34,696 nt of DNA from Syntrophaceae bacterium (lineage in GTDB: Bacteria > Desulfobacterota > Syntrophia > Syntrophales > UBA2185). Both the position numbers and the translations under genes were made by a program. The stretch lies in assembly GCA_003142295.1 (NCBI GenBank), contig PLLV01000217.1, positions 1 through 34,696 of the forward strand, read 5' to 3'. Below the pieces are notes generated by a model. It did not search any database, was not told the origin of the DNA, and worked only from the letters and a program-made list of their open reading frames with translations. Shown piece by piece: positions 1-8,615 of the stretch; positions within the stretch are counted from its first letter, which is position 1, and each line of letters opens with the position of its first letter.

Positions 1-22
1 CTGACGTTTTTGTCAAAATTTC

Positions 23-49
23 TTGACTTCAAAGTAGTATAAATATACC
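23..49 (+). promoter_or_regulatory. weak candidate sigma70 promoter upstream of the argS leader
   Basis: TTGACT at 23-28 is followed after 15 bases by TATACC at 44-49, in an AT-rich stretch. The spacer is shorter than the usual 16-18, so this is a weak match. It is listed because a transcript from here would run into the intrinsic terminator at 159-182 before reaching argS. Confidence 0.25.
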
Positions 50-158
50 GTACTAAACAGTTAGGACAGCACAAAACAGGGAAGTGAATGGCATGACTGA
101 TAGGGCTAATTCGTAACCTGTTGCGTTTGGCTTTTGAATCCTGTTATGCAAATAAGAG

Positions 159-182
159 GTTGGCCATATGGCCAACTTTTTT
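159..182 (+). terminator. intrinsic terminator or attenuator in the argS leader
   Basis: GTTGGCC-ATAT-GGCCAAC (159-176) is a perfect 7-bp stem with a 4-nt loop followed by TTTTTT (177-182), the classic Rho-independent form. It lies about 100 bases before argS. It could end an upstream gene outside the window, end a small RNA starting near position 55, or act as an attenuator for argS. The stretch 1-280 holds no convincing protein gene. Confidence 0.7.
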
Positions 183-280
183 AGTATGGATAATAATGGT
201 TTCTTGTCCATTCCGACTCCTTGGGTTCGGGAGAATTTTGGAGAGCAGGTATTCTGCGAAAGCAGAAGATGTAAGGTTGA

Positions 281-1951
281 ATGAAGCGCAGATTGCAAAC
301 ATTGCTGGGAAACGCCGTAAAGGCCTGTATTGATAAAAAGTTAATAGAGGCGGAGGCTATTCCCTATATTGAAATCGATATACCGAAGGATGCCGGTCAC
401 GGTGACTATGCCTCCAATGTGGCCATGGTACTGGCATCCCGTGCGAAGGGCAAACTGCCGCCCCGCCGGATTGCAGAGATCATCTCAAAGCATATCAGCA
501 GCGGCGATGATGTGCTGGCAAGGGTCGAGATCGCAGGGCCCGGTTTTATGAACTTCTTTATAAGGGAGGATGTATGGTCTACCCTGCTTCACGATGTCGA
601 TAAACTTGGTGATCGGTATGGCGCCTCTGATTACGGCAAAGGGAAGAAAATACATTTGGAATTTGTCAGCGCCAATCCCACTGGGCCTCTTCACATAGGA
701 CATGCGAGGGGCGCTGTTGTTGGCGATGTCATTGCGAACATCCTTAAGGCATCAGGGTGTTCGGTTTTTTGCGAGTATTACATTAATGATACGGGCAACC
801 AGATGAACAACCTGGGGAAGTCCGTTCTGTTTCGTTATCTCGAGCTTCTGGGCGAGGAGGTAGAGTTTCCTGAAGGCTGCTATCAGGGGGACTATCTCAG
901 AGATCTGGCTAAAGAAATTATTGCAAAAGAGGGTGACGGCTATCGTAACAGAAATCAGGAAGAGACCATCCGCATGTTTACGGATTATGCTGCAAGTGAA
1001 ATATTAATTGGCATAAAGGACGATTTAAAGGCCTTCGGCGTAGTTTTTGATAATTACTTCAGTGAGAAGGATCTTTACAAGGATGATGGAGTAGCAAAGC
1101 TGCTTGCCGAACTTGAGAAGAGAAAATTCATTTACAACGATGGGGAAACCGTCTGGTTCAGGACCACCGCTTTTGGAGATGAGAAAGACAGGGTGGTCAT
1201 AAGAAAGAGCGGAGAGCCGACCTACTTTGCCGCCGACATAGCCTACCATCAGAATAAGTACGAGCGCGGCTTTGATAAAATTATCGATGTCTGGGGGGCC
1301 GATCATCATGGATATATCCCCCGAATGGCTGCCTGTATCGAGGCCCTCGGTCATGAAAAGGATTCGCTGAAGATTGTTCTGGTGCAGCTTGTGAATCTCT
1401 TGCGGGATGGGAAGCCCGTCCCCATGTCCACCCGTGCCGGCGAGTTCGTAACCCTGAAGGAAGTCGTTGACGAAGTGGGAAAAGACGCAGCAAGGTATAA
1501 TTTTCTGATGAGACGCTCGGACAGTCACCTGGATTTCGATCTGGAACTGGCAAAGAGGCAATCAAGCGAGAATCCCGTCTACTATGTGCAGTACGCCCAT
1601 GCGAGAATTTGCAGCATCATGAGAAATGCCGATGAGCGGGGATACAAAATTCCGGCATATGATGAAGTGGATTTGAGCTTCCTGACTCTTCCTGAGGAGA
1701 TTAACTTAATTAAGGCAATCACCCGGCTTCCTGAGGTGGTTGAAGGCGCTGCGCTGTCCCTCGAGCCACACCGTTTGACGTTTTACCTTAATGATTTTGC
1801 AGCGCTCTTCCATAGCTATTATAACAAGTACAAGGTCCTTTCTGATGAAGAAGGCCTCAGCAGGGCGAGACTTTTCCTGACAAAATCAATACTGGCCGTG
1901 TTGAGCAATGCCTTAAGGATACTGGGAGTTTCAGCACCGGAAAGAATGTGA
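281..1951 (+). CDS. argS: arginyl-tRNA synthetase (ArgRS)
   Basis: A cytoplasmic class Ia synthetase that charges tRNA-Arg with arginine using ATP. The protein has 556 residues, normal for the bacterial family. The N-terminal additional domain (about 1-115) is followed by the catalytic core with the signature HIGH at residues 138-141 (context [15 protein letters not shown]). The KMSKS-equivalent loop reads MSTRAGEF from residue 382, a known ArgRS variant of that motif. The C-terminal DALR-type anticodon-binding helical domain covers about 430-556 and ends in the expected style ([12 protein letters not shown]). The ATG at 281 has a modest AAGG ribosome site a few bases upstream and gives the family N-terminus. 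It is followed after 18 bases by a SPOR-domain gene; the argS/SPOR pairing is also known in pseudomonads. Confidence 0.97.
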   Translation: MKRRLQTLLGNAVKACIDKKLIEAEAIPYIEIDIPKDAGHGDYASNVAMVLASRAKGKLPPRRIAEIISKHISSGDDVLARVEIAGPGFMNFFIREDVWSTLLHDVDKLGDRYGASDYGKGKKIHLEFVSANPTGPLHIGHARGAVVGDVIANILKASGCSVFCEYYINDTGNQMNNLGKSVLFRYLELLGEEVEFPEGCYQGDYLRDLAKEIIAKEGDGYRNRNQEETIRMFTDYAASEILIGIKDDLKAFGVVFDNYFSEKDLYKDDGVAKLLAELEKRKFIYNDGETVWFRTTAFGDEKDRVVIRKSGEPTYFAADIAYHQNKYERGFDKIIDVWGADHHGYIPRMAACIEALGHEKDSLKIVLVQLVNLLRDGKPVPMSTRAGEFVTLKEVVDEVGKDAARYNFLMRRSDSHLDFDLELAKRQSSENPVYYVQYAHARICSIMRNADERGYKIPAYDEVDLSFLTLPEEINLIKAITRLPEVVEGAALSLEPHRLTFYLNDFAALFHSYYNKYKVLSDEEGLSRARLFLTKSILAVLSNALRILGVSAPERM

Positions 1952-1969
1952 AGACAGTAGAAGAGCGAA

Positions 1970-2599
1970 ATGACATCCAAGAATGTTCGTGTATTTGAAC
2001 TGAAGCTGGGTAAACGGGCGTTGATTCTATTTATCGTAGGAATGTCCTGTTTGCTTTTTGTTGTTTTTCTGTTCGGTGTGACGGTTGGCAAGAATATTGA
2101 TACCTACCCGGAAAAGTTTTCACACGGTTTTCGGGGCATGATGATGGAAAAGCTTGGCTTGTCGTCGAACAGGGCGGAGACTGCAGTGTCCGTGGGCGAA
2201 ACAGCGACAGAAACCGCCAAGGCAGGGGGGGAAGAAATTGTTCCGGAAGAAAAGAAGGCGCCTGTAGCAGCAGCCGCGGCGTCTGACGAAAAGCAGCCTT
2301 CAGTTCCTGCCGCCACTCAAACGGAAATAAAGCCGCCTGCCGAGCAGGAGAAATATCAGATACAGGTTGGTTCTTTCAAGGAAAAGGAAAAAGCGGACCA
2401 GTTATGTAAAAAACTTACACGCCTGGGATTTTCCCCCAGAGTTGCAGAAATGCAGGTGCCGAAAAAGGGAAAGTGGATGCGCATAACCCTTGAGGGGTTT
2501 GAAAGTCGGGAAGATGCGCAGAAAGCGGCGGATCGTGTGGCAAGAAAAATCAAGGGACTAAACTGTGTCGTTCTTAGAATGGGAGCGAAGAATAACTGA
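1970..2599 (+). CDS. inner-membrane SPOR-domain protein (FtsN-like layout)
   Basis: A 209-residue bitopic membrane protein probably acting at the septum or cell wall. Residues 1-16 are basic and cytoplasmic, 17-40 form one transmembrane helix (LILFIVGMSCLLFVVFLFG), and 41-125 are a low-complexity Ala/Glu/Pro-rich periplasmic linker. Residues about 127-207 are a SPOR domain (YQIQVGSFKEKEKADQL ... GKWMRITLEGF), which in other bacteria binds denuded glycan strands at division sites. This is the order seen in FtsN, but SPOR proteins are diverse, so equivalence to FtsN is inference. The gene lies 18 bases after argS and 26 bases before ffh and is probably co-transcribed with both. Confidence 0.85.
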   Translation: MTSKNVRVFELKLGKRALILFIVGMSCLLFVVFLFGVTVGKNIDTYPEKFSHGFRGMMMEKLGLSSNRAETAVSVGETATETAKAGGEEIVPEEKKAPVAAAAASDEKQPSVPAATQTEIKPPAEQEKYQIQVGSFKEKEKADQLCKKLTRLGFSPRVAEMQVPKKGKWMRITLEGFESREDAQKAADRVARKIKGLNCVVLRMGAKNN

Positions 2600-2625
2600 A
2601 GTTAGCAGATATGTGCCGGTGAGTA

Positions 2626-3963
2626 ATGTTTGAGACGCTGACGGAAAAATTGGAAGATGTATTTAAGAAACTCAAGCGGAGAGGTCGCCTTGATGAAGAT
2701 AATATTGTCTCCGCCTTGAGAGAGATACGCATGGCCCTTCTTGAGGCGGATGTCAATTTTAAAGTGGTCAAAGACTTTATAGATGACATCAGGTCGAGGG
2801 CTATGGGGCAAGAGGTTCTGGACAGTATTACACCGGGCCAACAGGTCGTGAAGATTGTCCATGACAGGCTCGTGGAGCTATTGGGAGGGAAAAGCAGCCA
2901 GCTGAGACTTTCTAATCGCTTTCCTGCTCCGGTAATGATGGTCGGTCTTCAGGGATGCGGCAAAACTACGACAGCGGTCAAGCTTGCGCAGCATCTGGTC
3001 AATCAGGGCAAGAGGGTATATCTCGTTTCGTCAGACGTATACAGGCCGGCAGCCATTCAGCAACTGCGGGTCTTAGGTGAGAAGATTGACGGTGTGGGGA
3101 TTTATGCTTCCGCAGATATTCATGATCCGGTCAGGATGTGCCTGCAGGCCGTCGATGAGGCAAAGAGCAACGGCTATGAGGTGATTATCATTGATACGGC
3201 CGGCCGGCTTCACATAGACAATGAAATGATGGATGAACTGAAAAGGATAAAGGATGCAATTAATCCCGCGGAGATTCTCCTTGTCGCAGATGCCATGACA
3301 GGCCAGGATGCTGTGAATGTGGCTGGAAAATTTAATGAACTTCTCGGCATTGATGGCGTGATTATGACCAAGATGGACGGAGATGCGAGGGGCGGCGCAG
3401 CGCTCTCGCTGAAGGCAGTCATCGGCAAGCCCATAAAGTTCATCGGTGTCGGTGAAAAAATCGATGCTTTAGAGGTTTGTCATCCCGAACGCATGGCTTC
3501 ACGGATCTTAGGTATGGGTGATATCCTGACCTTTGTCGAAAAGGCACAGGCTACAGTCGATGAAAAACAGGCGCGAGAGCTCGAGAAGAAAATCAGGAAG
3601 AATGAATTCACCCTTGAAGATTTCCGGGACCAATTGAAACAGATCAAGTCGATGGGGTCTATCGGCGACATTATGGGGATGATTCCCGGATTGGGAAAGC
3701 TCAAAGCTCTGGCGCATGCGACACCCGATGAGAAGGAAATTATAAGAACCCTGGCGATAATCGATTCTATGACAAGGAAGGAACGTTCGAATTATCTCTT
3801 AATCGATGGCCAGAGGAGAAAGAGGATAGCGAGGGGAAGCGGTACGACGGTCCAGGACGTCAACAGGCTGTTGAAAAATTATGGTGAGATGAGAAAGATT
3901 ATGAAAAAGCTGACGTCAAAGGAAGGGATGAAATCGTTTCGCAGGGGTAATTTACCCTTTTAA
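2626..3963 (+). CDS. ffh: signal recognition particle GTPase Ffh (SRP54)
   Basis: The 445-residue protein component of the bacterial signal recognition particle. It binds 4.5S RNA and signal sequences of nascent membrane proteins and docks with FtsY. The N domain (about 1-90) begins in the canonical way ([20 protein letters not shown]). The G domain has the P-loop GCGKTT near residue 110, DTAGR near 190 and [10 protein letters not shown] near 247. The Met-rich M domain (about 300-435) holds GMIPG and the RNA-binding [11 protein letters not shown] segment. Length is normal. The ATG at 2626 has only a poorly spaced GGTGAG in front, but the N-terminus fits the family. A short GGGTA-ATT-TACCC hairpin and T4 overlap the stop codon. 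The 4.5S RNA gene is not evident here. Confidence 0.97.
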   Translation: MFETLTEKLEDVFKKLKRRGRLDEDNIVSALREIRMALLEADVNFKVVKDFIDDIRSRAMGQEVLDSITPGQQVVKIVHDRLVELLGGKSSQLRLSNRFPAPVMMVGLQGCGKTTTAVKLAQHLVNQGKRVYLVSSDVYRPAAIQQLRVLGEKIDGVGIYASADIHDPVRMCLQAVDEAKSNGYEVIIIDTAGRLHIDNEMMDELKRIKDAINPAEILLVADAMTGQDAVNVAGKFNELLGIDGVIMTKMDGDARGGAALSLKAVIGKPIKFIGVGEKIDALEVCHPERMASRILGMGDILTFVEKAQATVDEKQARELEKKIRKNEFTLEDFRDQLKQIKSMGSIGDIMGMIPGLGKLKALAHATPDEKEIIRTLAIIDSMTRKERSNYLLIDGQRRKRIARGSGTTVQDVNRLLKNYGEMRKIMKKLTSKEGMKSFRRGNLPF

Positions 3964-3977
3964 TTAAATGAAAAATG

Positions 3978-4007
3978 GATTATAATAAAACTTCTTCCTT
4001 TATAATC
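3978..4007. repeat. 8-bp inverted repeat with two TATAAT boxes before rpsP
   Basis: GATTATAA (3978-3985) and TTATAATC (4000-4007) are perfect inverted repeats 14 bases apart, and TATAAT occurs at 3981-3986 and 4001-4006. Either could be a -10 element for the ribosomal protein operon, but no convincing -35 lies at the right distance. It could instead be an operator or a small RNA hairpin in the rpsP leader. Confidence 0.4.
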
Positions 4008-4060
4008 AAACGTATGTATAACAAATTACAATAATTTTCAGGAGGTGATAGATAACAGGA

Positions 4061-4306
4061 ATGGCAGTTAAGATAAGGTTGGCGCGGCTTGGTGGAAAAG
4101 GCAGGCCCTATTACAGGATTGTGGTAGCCGATTCCGAATCTCCGAGGGATGGCAGATTTCTGGAGATCCTGGGAAGCTATAATCCTCAAAAAAATCCGGC
4201 GGAGGTTGTCCTGAAAAAGGAACGTATTGTCGATTGGCTTTCAAAAGGAGCCATACCCACTTTGACGGTTTCCCAGTTGTTTGCAAAGAAGGGGATCACG
4301 AAGTGA
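4061..4306 (+). CDS. rpsP: 30S ribosomal protein S16
   Basis: An 81-residue small-subunit protein needed for assembly of the 5' domain of 16S rRNA. The N-terminal pattern [20 protein letters not shown] is diagnostic, followed by [23 protein letters not shown] very strong ribosome site, GGAGGTGAT (4041-4049), precedes the ATG. It is the first gene of the rpsP-khpA-rimM-trmD-rplS run. The product is short and basic as expected, with no unusual features. Confidence 0.97.
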   Translation: MAVKIRLARLGGKGRPYYRIVVADSESPRDGRFLEILGSYNPQKNPAEVVLKKERIVDWLSKGAIPTLTVSQLFAKKGITK

Positions 4307-4420
4307 ACATAGTTGAAACAAATGGGGCCATGTCTTGAACTTCGAAATTGAATGGTTTTGCGGTTGAAGTCGATATTGCTAATGGATTTATTGAATAAGT
4401 AATCCGTGGAGGTTGTGACG

Positions 4421-4651
4421 ATGAAAGAGTTGATCAAGTACATAGCTCAGTCTTTGGTGGATAATCCTGATTCGGTGGAAGTATCCGAGGTGCTTGGTGA
4501 GCAGACTTCTGTGATCGAACTGAGAGTTGCGAAGGAAGACCTGGGTAAAGTTATCGGCAAGCAGGGAAGAACCGCAAAAGCCATGAGGACCATTTTAAGT
4601 GCGGCATCAACGAAGCTTCGCAAGAGGGCCGTCTTAGAAATTATTGAATGA
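4421..4651 (+). CDS. khpA: KH-domain RNA-binding protein KhpA (YlqC family)
   Basis: A 76-residue single KH domain that binds RNA; in other bacteria KhpA partners with KhpB/Jag and affects cell division and sRNA biology. The KH signature [18 protein letters not shown] is clear, with the GxxG loop IGKQGR. The ORF track begins at an in-frame GTG (4406), but GGAGG at 4408-4412 is spaced correctly for the ATG at 4421, so I shortened the gene. Its stop overlaps the rimM start (ATGA), indicating translational coupling. The rpsP-khpA-rimM order is conserved across many bacteria. Confidence 0.92.
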   Translation: MKELIKYIAQSLVDNPDSVEVSEVLGEQTSVIELRVAKEDLGKVIGKQGRTAKAMRTILSAASTKLRKRAVLEIIE

Positions 4652-5157
4652 ACCCGACTCAGTTCTTTGAAATTGGCAAGATTGTTAAGTCCTGCGGTCT
4701 CAGGGGCCGTATGAAAGCGGTGTCGTACCTTGAGTCAAATGACAAGCTTCAAAACCTTGACGAACTCTATATAGGACAAGGAGAAGATAAGAAGGGGCCC
4801 TTCAAATTAAAGGGCTTCCGGAGCAGAGGAAAGAGTTTTTTTCTCGAAATAGAGGGCGTCGGAAATCTCCAAAGTGCGAATGCCTTTGTTGGTTGCCGGG
4901 TACTGATTCCCGCGGACAAACTGGAAGAATTGCCCGAAGGCGAATATTACTGGCGGGACATGATAGGCCTTAAAGTAGTTACGGAAGAGGGCCGCTTTTT
5001 AGGCGTAATTGAGGCTATTTTCCCGACGGGGAGTAATGACGTCTACGTATGCAGCGGGGGAGAAAGGGAGGTTTTGCTGCCAGGCATTGCCGATGTGATA
5101 CGAAAGATCGATATAGATCGGGGGATGATGGTTGTAAGACTGCTTGAAGGTTTATAG
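4648..5157 (+). CDS. rimM: 16S rRNA processing protein RimM
   Basis: A 169-residue assembly factor for the 30S head that binds S19 and assists 16S rRNA maturation. The N-terminal RimM barrel starts with the typical [21 protein letters not shown]-terminal PRC-barrel follows, with [20 protein letters not shown] and [19 protein letters not shown]. Length is typical. The start overlaps the khpA stop by four bases, and trmD begins 6 bases after its stop, so it sits inside one tightly coupled operon. Confidence 0.95.
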   Translation: MNPTQFFEIGKIVKSCGLRGRMKAVSYLESNDKLQNLDELYIGQGEDKKGPFKLKGFRSRGKSFFLEIEGVGNLQSANAFVGCRVLIPADKLEELPEGEYYWRDMIGLKVVTEEGRFLGVIEAIFPTGSNDVYVCSGGEREVLLPGIADVIRKIDIDRGMMVVRLLEGL

Positions 5158-5163
5158 AAGGCC

Positions 5164-5901
5164 ATGATCAGGTTTGATATCCTATCCGTTTTCCCCGAGA
5201 TGTTTGAATCCCCGCTTAATCACAGTATCTTGAAAAGAGCGCAGGAGAAGGGGATGGCGGAAATCCATCTCCACAACATCCGCGACTATGCCGAGGATAA
5301 GCATAGGATGACAGATGACGCCCCTTACGGAGGAGGCGGCGGCATGGTCATGAAGGTGGAACCAATCGACATGGCTCTGGCGTCAATCGTTCCCTCAAGA
5401 GATAATGCCCTGGTAGTTCTCCTGACTCCCCAGGGAGAAACCTTCAACCAGAAAATAGCGGAGGAAATGTCTCGCTATTTTCGCATTGTTCTCGTATGTG
5501 GTCACTACGAGGGTGTGGACGAAAGGGTAAGGGACCATCTGGTTGACAGAGAGATTTCGATAGGCGATTTTGTTTTGACGGGTGGGGAGCTTTCGGCTAT
5601 GGTCATCGTTGACGCTGTTACCCGTCTGATCCCGGGTGTTCTGGGGAATTATGACTCCGCATCTTATGATTCGTTTTCTACCGGTTTGTTGGAGTATCCC
5701 CACTATACACGTCCCGGCAGCTACCGGGGCTGGCAGGTTCCCGATGTACTGCTGTCAGGTAATCACCGGGAGATTGAGTCATGGCGGAAGAAGGAATCGC
5801 TAAAAAGAACATATTTGAGGCGGCCGGACTTGCTGGAAAAAATAGAGCTATGCGATGAGGACGGAAAAACACTCGAAGACATAAAAAAGAATTGTAAGTG
5901 A
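5164..5901 (+). CDS. trmD: tRNA (guanine-N1-)-methyltransferase TrmD
   Basis: A 245-residue SPOUT methyltransferase that makes m1G37 in tRNAs using S-adenosylmethionine and prevents frameshifting. The family hallmarks are present: [13 protein letters not shown] at the N-terminus, [14 protein letters not shown] (about 52-66), and the trefoil-knot cofactor site [12 protein letters not shown] with [13 protein letters not shown] (about 113-143). [19 protein letters not shown] follows. It acts as a dimer in the cytoplasm. Length is normal, and the next gene (rplS) starts just past its stop. Confidence 0.97.
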   Translation: MIRFDILSVFPEMFESPLNHSILKRAQEKGMAEIHLHNIRDYAEDKHRMTDDAPYGGGGGMVMKVEPIDMALASIVPSRDNALVVLLTPQGETFNQKIAEEMSRYFRIVLVCGHYEGVDERVRDHLVDREISIGDFVLTGGELSAMVIVDAVTRLIPGVLGNYDSASYDSFSTGLLEYPHYTRPGSYRGWQVPDVLLSGNHREIESWRKKESLKRTYLRRPDLLEKIELCDEDGKTLEDIKKNCK

Positions 5902-5924
5902 CGCGATATGGAGGAGTTTGCGAT

Positions 5925-6269
5925 ATGAATGCTATGGAAATGCTTGAAAAAGAGCAGATGAGAGGGGACATTCCCAGTTTCAAGCCCGGCGATACCGTCA
6001 GGGTGTACGTGCGAATTGTGGAGGGACAGAAGCAGAGAATACAAGCCTTTGAAGGCGTTGTCATCCGCAAAAAACGAGGTGATTGCCGGTCCAGTTTCAC
6101 AGTGAGAAAGGTTTCCTATGGTGTAGGTGTTGAACGGACATTTCCCCTTCATTCACCGGTCATAGATAGGATTGAAGTAGTCAATCGCGGCAAAGTGCGG
6201 CGTTCCCGGCTGTACTACTTGCGCGGTCTAAGAGGGAAAAAAGCAAGAATCAAAGAAATGGGGAAATAG
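5925..6269 (+). CDS. rplS: 50S ribosomal protein L19
   Basis: A 114-residue large-subunit protein at the subunit interface. The pattern [22 protein letters not shown] with FEGVVIRKK and [14 protein letters not shown] is diagnostic. The ORF track starts at a GTG at 5898 that overlaps the trmD stop. The ribosome site GGAGGAG (5910-5916) is spaced 8 bases from the ATG at 5925, and that start gives the usual length, so 5925 is preferred. It closes the rpsP-rplS run. No clear terminator is visible in the 129 bases before rnhB. Confidence 0.96.
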   Translation: MNAMEMLEKEQMRGDIPSFKPGDTVRVYVRIVEGQKQRIQAFEGVVIRKKRGDCRSSFTVRKVSYGVGVERTFPLHSPVIDRIEVVNRGKVRRSRLYYLRGLRGKKARIKEMGK

Positions 6270-6398
6270 GCATTAAATAAAGCCCAGTACAGAGGAAGTT
6301 CCCCGTATCTCTAAATCTTCACAGGCAGGGATGCGGGAAAGCCTCCCCTTCTTTGTTCAGCCCCCCAGAACCACGTTTACAGGTTTCTTATCCCGACT

Positions 6399-7022
6399 AT
6401 GAACAGTTTCGAACGGCGAGCCCATCAACTTGGTTATAGATCAATAGCTGGCATTGATGAGGTGGGCAGAGGTCCCCTTGCGGGTCCCGTTGTCGCCGCA
6501 GCCGTGATACTCCCCCCCGATTACAAGAACAGGGAAATCAAAGATTCCAAGCAGCTAACAGCTAAGAAGAGAGATAGCCTTTCCGAAATCATAAGGCAAG
6601 ACGCCCTTTCCATTGGTCTAGGTGTTGTCGAGGCTTCGTTTATTGACGAAGTGAACATATTTCAGGCGACACTGGTGGCCATGAAGGAGGCCACATTGAA
6701 TCTTTCCCTAACGCCTGATTATCTGCTCATTGACGGATCACATCGCATTTTTGTCTCCATACCCCAGGAAACCATTGTCAAAGGCGACACGCGGAGCGTC
6801 TCCGTAGCGTCTGCCTCCATCATTGCCAAAGTCTGCAGAGACAGGATCATGGAGATCTATGATCGCCAGTTCCCCCAGTATAATTTTTCCAAGAACAAAG
6901 GCTATGCTACAGAGGAACATAGAGAAGCAATCAAGAAGCATGGGCATTGCAAGATTCATCGAAGGTCTTTCATAGTTAAAGACAAGAGTCTCCTCCACGT
7001 AAATGCCGAAATGGATTTTTGA
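6399..7022 (+). CDS. rnhB: ribonuclease HII
   Basis: A 207-residue enzyme that cuts RNA in RNA:DNA hybrids and removes single ribonucleotides from DNA. The active-site stretch IAGIDEVGRGPLAGPVVAAA gives the metal-binding Asp20-Glu21 pair; a third acidic residue is Asp112 in LLIDGSH, and a fourth probable one is Asp148 in IIAKVCRDRIM. The C-terminal HREAIKKHGHCKIHRRSF is typical. Length is normal. It precedes yraN, a pairing common in proteobacteria. Confidence 0.96.
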   Translation: MNSFERRAHQLGYRSIAGIDEVGRGPLAGPVVAAAVILPPDYKNREIKDSKQLTAKKRDSLSEIIRQDALSIGLGVVEASFIDEVNIFQATLVAMKEATLNLSLTPDYLLIDGSHRIFVSIPQETIVKGDTRSVSVASASIIAKVCRDRIMEIYDRQFPQYNFSKNKGYATEEHREAIKKHGHCKIHRRSFIVKDKSLLHVNAEMDF

Positions 7023-7067
7023 AAACATTTTGCAGCATCGGGAATGATAATGAAGGGTTCTGATAGG

Positions 7068-7421
7068 ATGCGGACCGGCAAGAAAGGAGAGGATATTGCT
7101 GTTGCCTATTTGAAGGGTAAAGGCTATCGGATCGTCGAACGCAATTACAAGTGCCGTTTGGGAGAGATTGACATTGTGGCAAAAGACGGGGATGCGATTG
7201 TCTTTGTGGAGGTTAAGAGCAGGAAATCGGAAGAGTTTGGCGATCCCCAGCTTGCCGTAGGATTGGAAAAGCAAAAGAAGATTTCAAAAATTTCCCTCAC
7301 GTATTTAAAAGAGAAACACCTCTATCCCTGCAATGCGAGATTCGACGTCGTGGCGATCAAGATGCTGCCTGACGGGAGCACTGTAGAGCTTATACAAAAC
7401 GCCTTCGAACTTGCCGTTTAA
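7068..7421 (+). CDS. UPF0102 / YraN family nuclease-like protein
   Basis: A 117-residue protein of the YraN family, which has a restriction-endonuclease-like fold and a poorly established role, possibly in DNA recombination or repair. Visible family motifs are GKKGEDIAVAYLKGKGY, NYKCRLGEIDIVAKDGD and IVFVEVKSRKSEEFG, including the D...ExK nuclease-type residues. The ORF track starts at 7044; the in-frame ATG at 7068 with AAGGG about 10 bases upstream gives the family's normal length and is preferred. It usually neighbours rnhB and rsmI; here a minus-strand sugar operon separates it from rsmI. Confidence 0.88.
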   Translation: MRTGKKGEDIAVAYLKGKGYRIVERNYKCRLGEIDIVAKDGDAIVFVEVKSRKSEEFGDPQLAVGLEKQKKISKISLTYLKEKHLYPCNARFDVVAIKMLPDGSTVELIQNAFELAV

Positions 7422-7488
7422 TTCCATCCTATATTTTATTCAATGTATGCCTTGGACTTTGAGACTTGCTTCTCGAACCTTGTGGCCC

Positions 7489-8610
7489 CTAAAGGTAGGG
7501 CACCACGAGGTCCTTTACGTACCGTGCTATGGCGACACAGGAGGTCAATCCGGGAGATTCAATGCCGATGAGATTTATCAGTCCGGGATATCCTATATCG
7601 CGCTCATCCTTAATGATGAAGTCGTGGTAGGCCTCACCGGGGCCCTGCAGTTTCGGACGAATACCACACGTGTCCGGATGGAGGTATTCCGGTTTGAACC
7701 CAGGCAGGTAATTTATGATGGATTGATAAAACGATTCCCTTCTCCCTTCATCTATGCTGTATTCGATCTCATCTGTGTACTGGCTGTCCGGGCCGAACTT
7801 GACACGGTTGCTCAGATCCAGCGTGGCATGGATGCCGAGGCTTTCCGTATTTTCCGGGGGCACGGGATAAACCAGATGATTCAGTTTCGGAGCAGGGGAG
7901 GCAGAAAAATAATTTCCCTTGCAGTATTTCAGACGGTATCCACATCGGTCGATGTTGATGCCGGCCATAGCGGCGATACTGTCTGAATATAGACCGGCAC
8001 TGTTGATAATGACCCTGGTGTGAAATCGGTATTCTCCTCCGTTTGTTTCCACTTCGTATATGCCATTTTCAGCATGAATGGCTGTGACTTTCGAACGGAA
8101 AGCGATCACGGCGCCGGAACTTTCCGCATTTATGCAGAAAGAGCGCATCATGCTATGGCTATCGATGATCCCGGTGGACGGGGAATAGATGGCAGCCTTT
8201 GCGCTGACCTCCGGTTCGAGGGTCAAGGCTTGCTTTTTCCCCAGCAGGGTGAGATCGGATACGCCATTTCCCTCGGCGTGCTTTTTTATGTTCTCGAGTC
8301 GTTCACATTCTTCGTCGTTGGCGGCGACAATCAGTTTGCCGATGCGCTTATGAGGAATGTTTCGTTCCCTGCATAGATCATAGAGGAGGCGGTTTCCCTC
8401 TGTACACAAGGAAGCCTTCAGGAAGCCGTGGGGGTAGTAAATGCCAGCGTGTATGACCTCACTGTTGCGACTGCTTGTCTCCTGGCCGAAGCCGTCGTTT
8501 TTTTCAATAAGCAATACACGCTTATACTTTGCAGAAAGCTCTTCCGCAATGGACAGGCCGATTACCCCGGCACCGATAACAGTAATATTAAAAGAGTCTG
8601 TTGGGGTCAT
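7489..8610 (-). CDS. lhgO: L-2-hydroxyglutarate oxidase-like FAD enzyme (LhgO/DAO family)
   Basis: A 373-residue FAD-dependent oxidoreductase of the DAO superfamily. The Rossmann motif GAGVIG (residues 13-18) starts the FAD domain. The stretch ETSSRNSEVIHAGIYYP is the LhgO/L2HGDH-type signature, and the end NLIGIESPGLTSCVAIARYV is typical of the family. LhgO oxidises L-2-hydroxyglutarate to 2-oxoglutarate and passes electrons to the quinone pool. It is the third gene of a minus-strand operon, with its ATG 5 bases after the ugd stop and no separate ribosome site. The pairing with nucleotide-sugar enzymes is odd, so its true substrate could be another 2-hydroxyacid. Confidence 0.85.
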   Translation of the reverse strand: MTPTDSFNITVIGAGVIGLSIAEELSAKYKRVLLIEKNDGFGQETSSRNSEVIHAGIYYPHGFLKASLCTEGNRLLYDLCRERNIPHKRIGKLIVAANDEECERLENIKKHAEGNGVSDLTLLGKKQALTLEPEVSAKAAIYSPSTGIIDSHSMMRSFCINAESSGAVIAFRSKVTAIHAENGIYEVETNGGEYRFHTRVIINSAGLYSDSIAAMAGINIDRCGYRLKYCKGNYFSASPAPKLNHLVYPVPPENTESLGIHATLDLSNRVKFGPDSQYTDEIEYSIDEGRRESFYQSIINYLPGFKPEYLHPDTCGIRPKLQGPGEAYHDFIIKDERDIGYPGLINLIGIESPGLTSCVAIARYVKDLVVPYL

Positions 8611-8615
8611 TCACA

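Noticed and set aside
53-298. 81-aa minus ORF and 70-aa plus ORF (121-333) before argS
   Set aside because: No ribosome site or domain; they span the intrinsic terminator and the argS start.
1025-1561. 178-aa minus-strand ORF within argS
   Set aside because: Shadow of a strongly supported synthetase gene, with no family pattern.
7411-7986. 191-aa plus-strand ORF
   Set aside because: It lies almost entirely antisense to lhgO, whose protein matches a known family; the plus frame has no recognisable domain.
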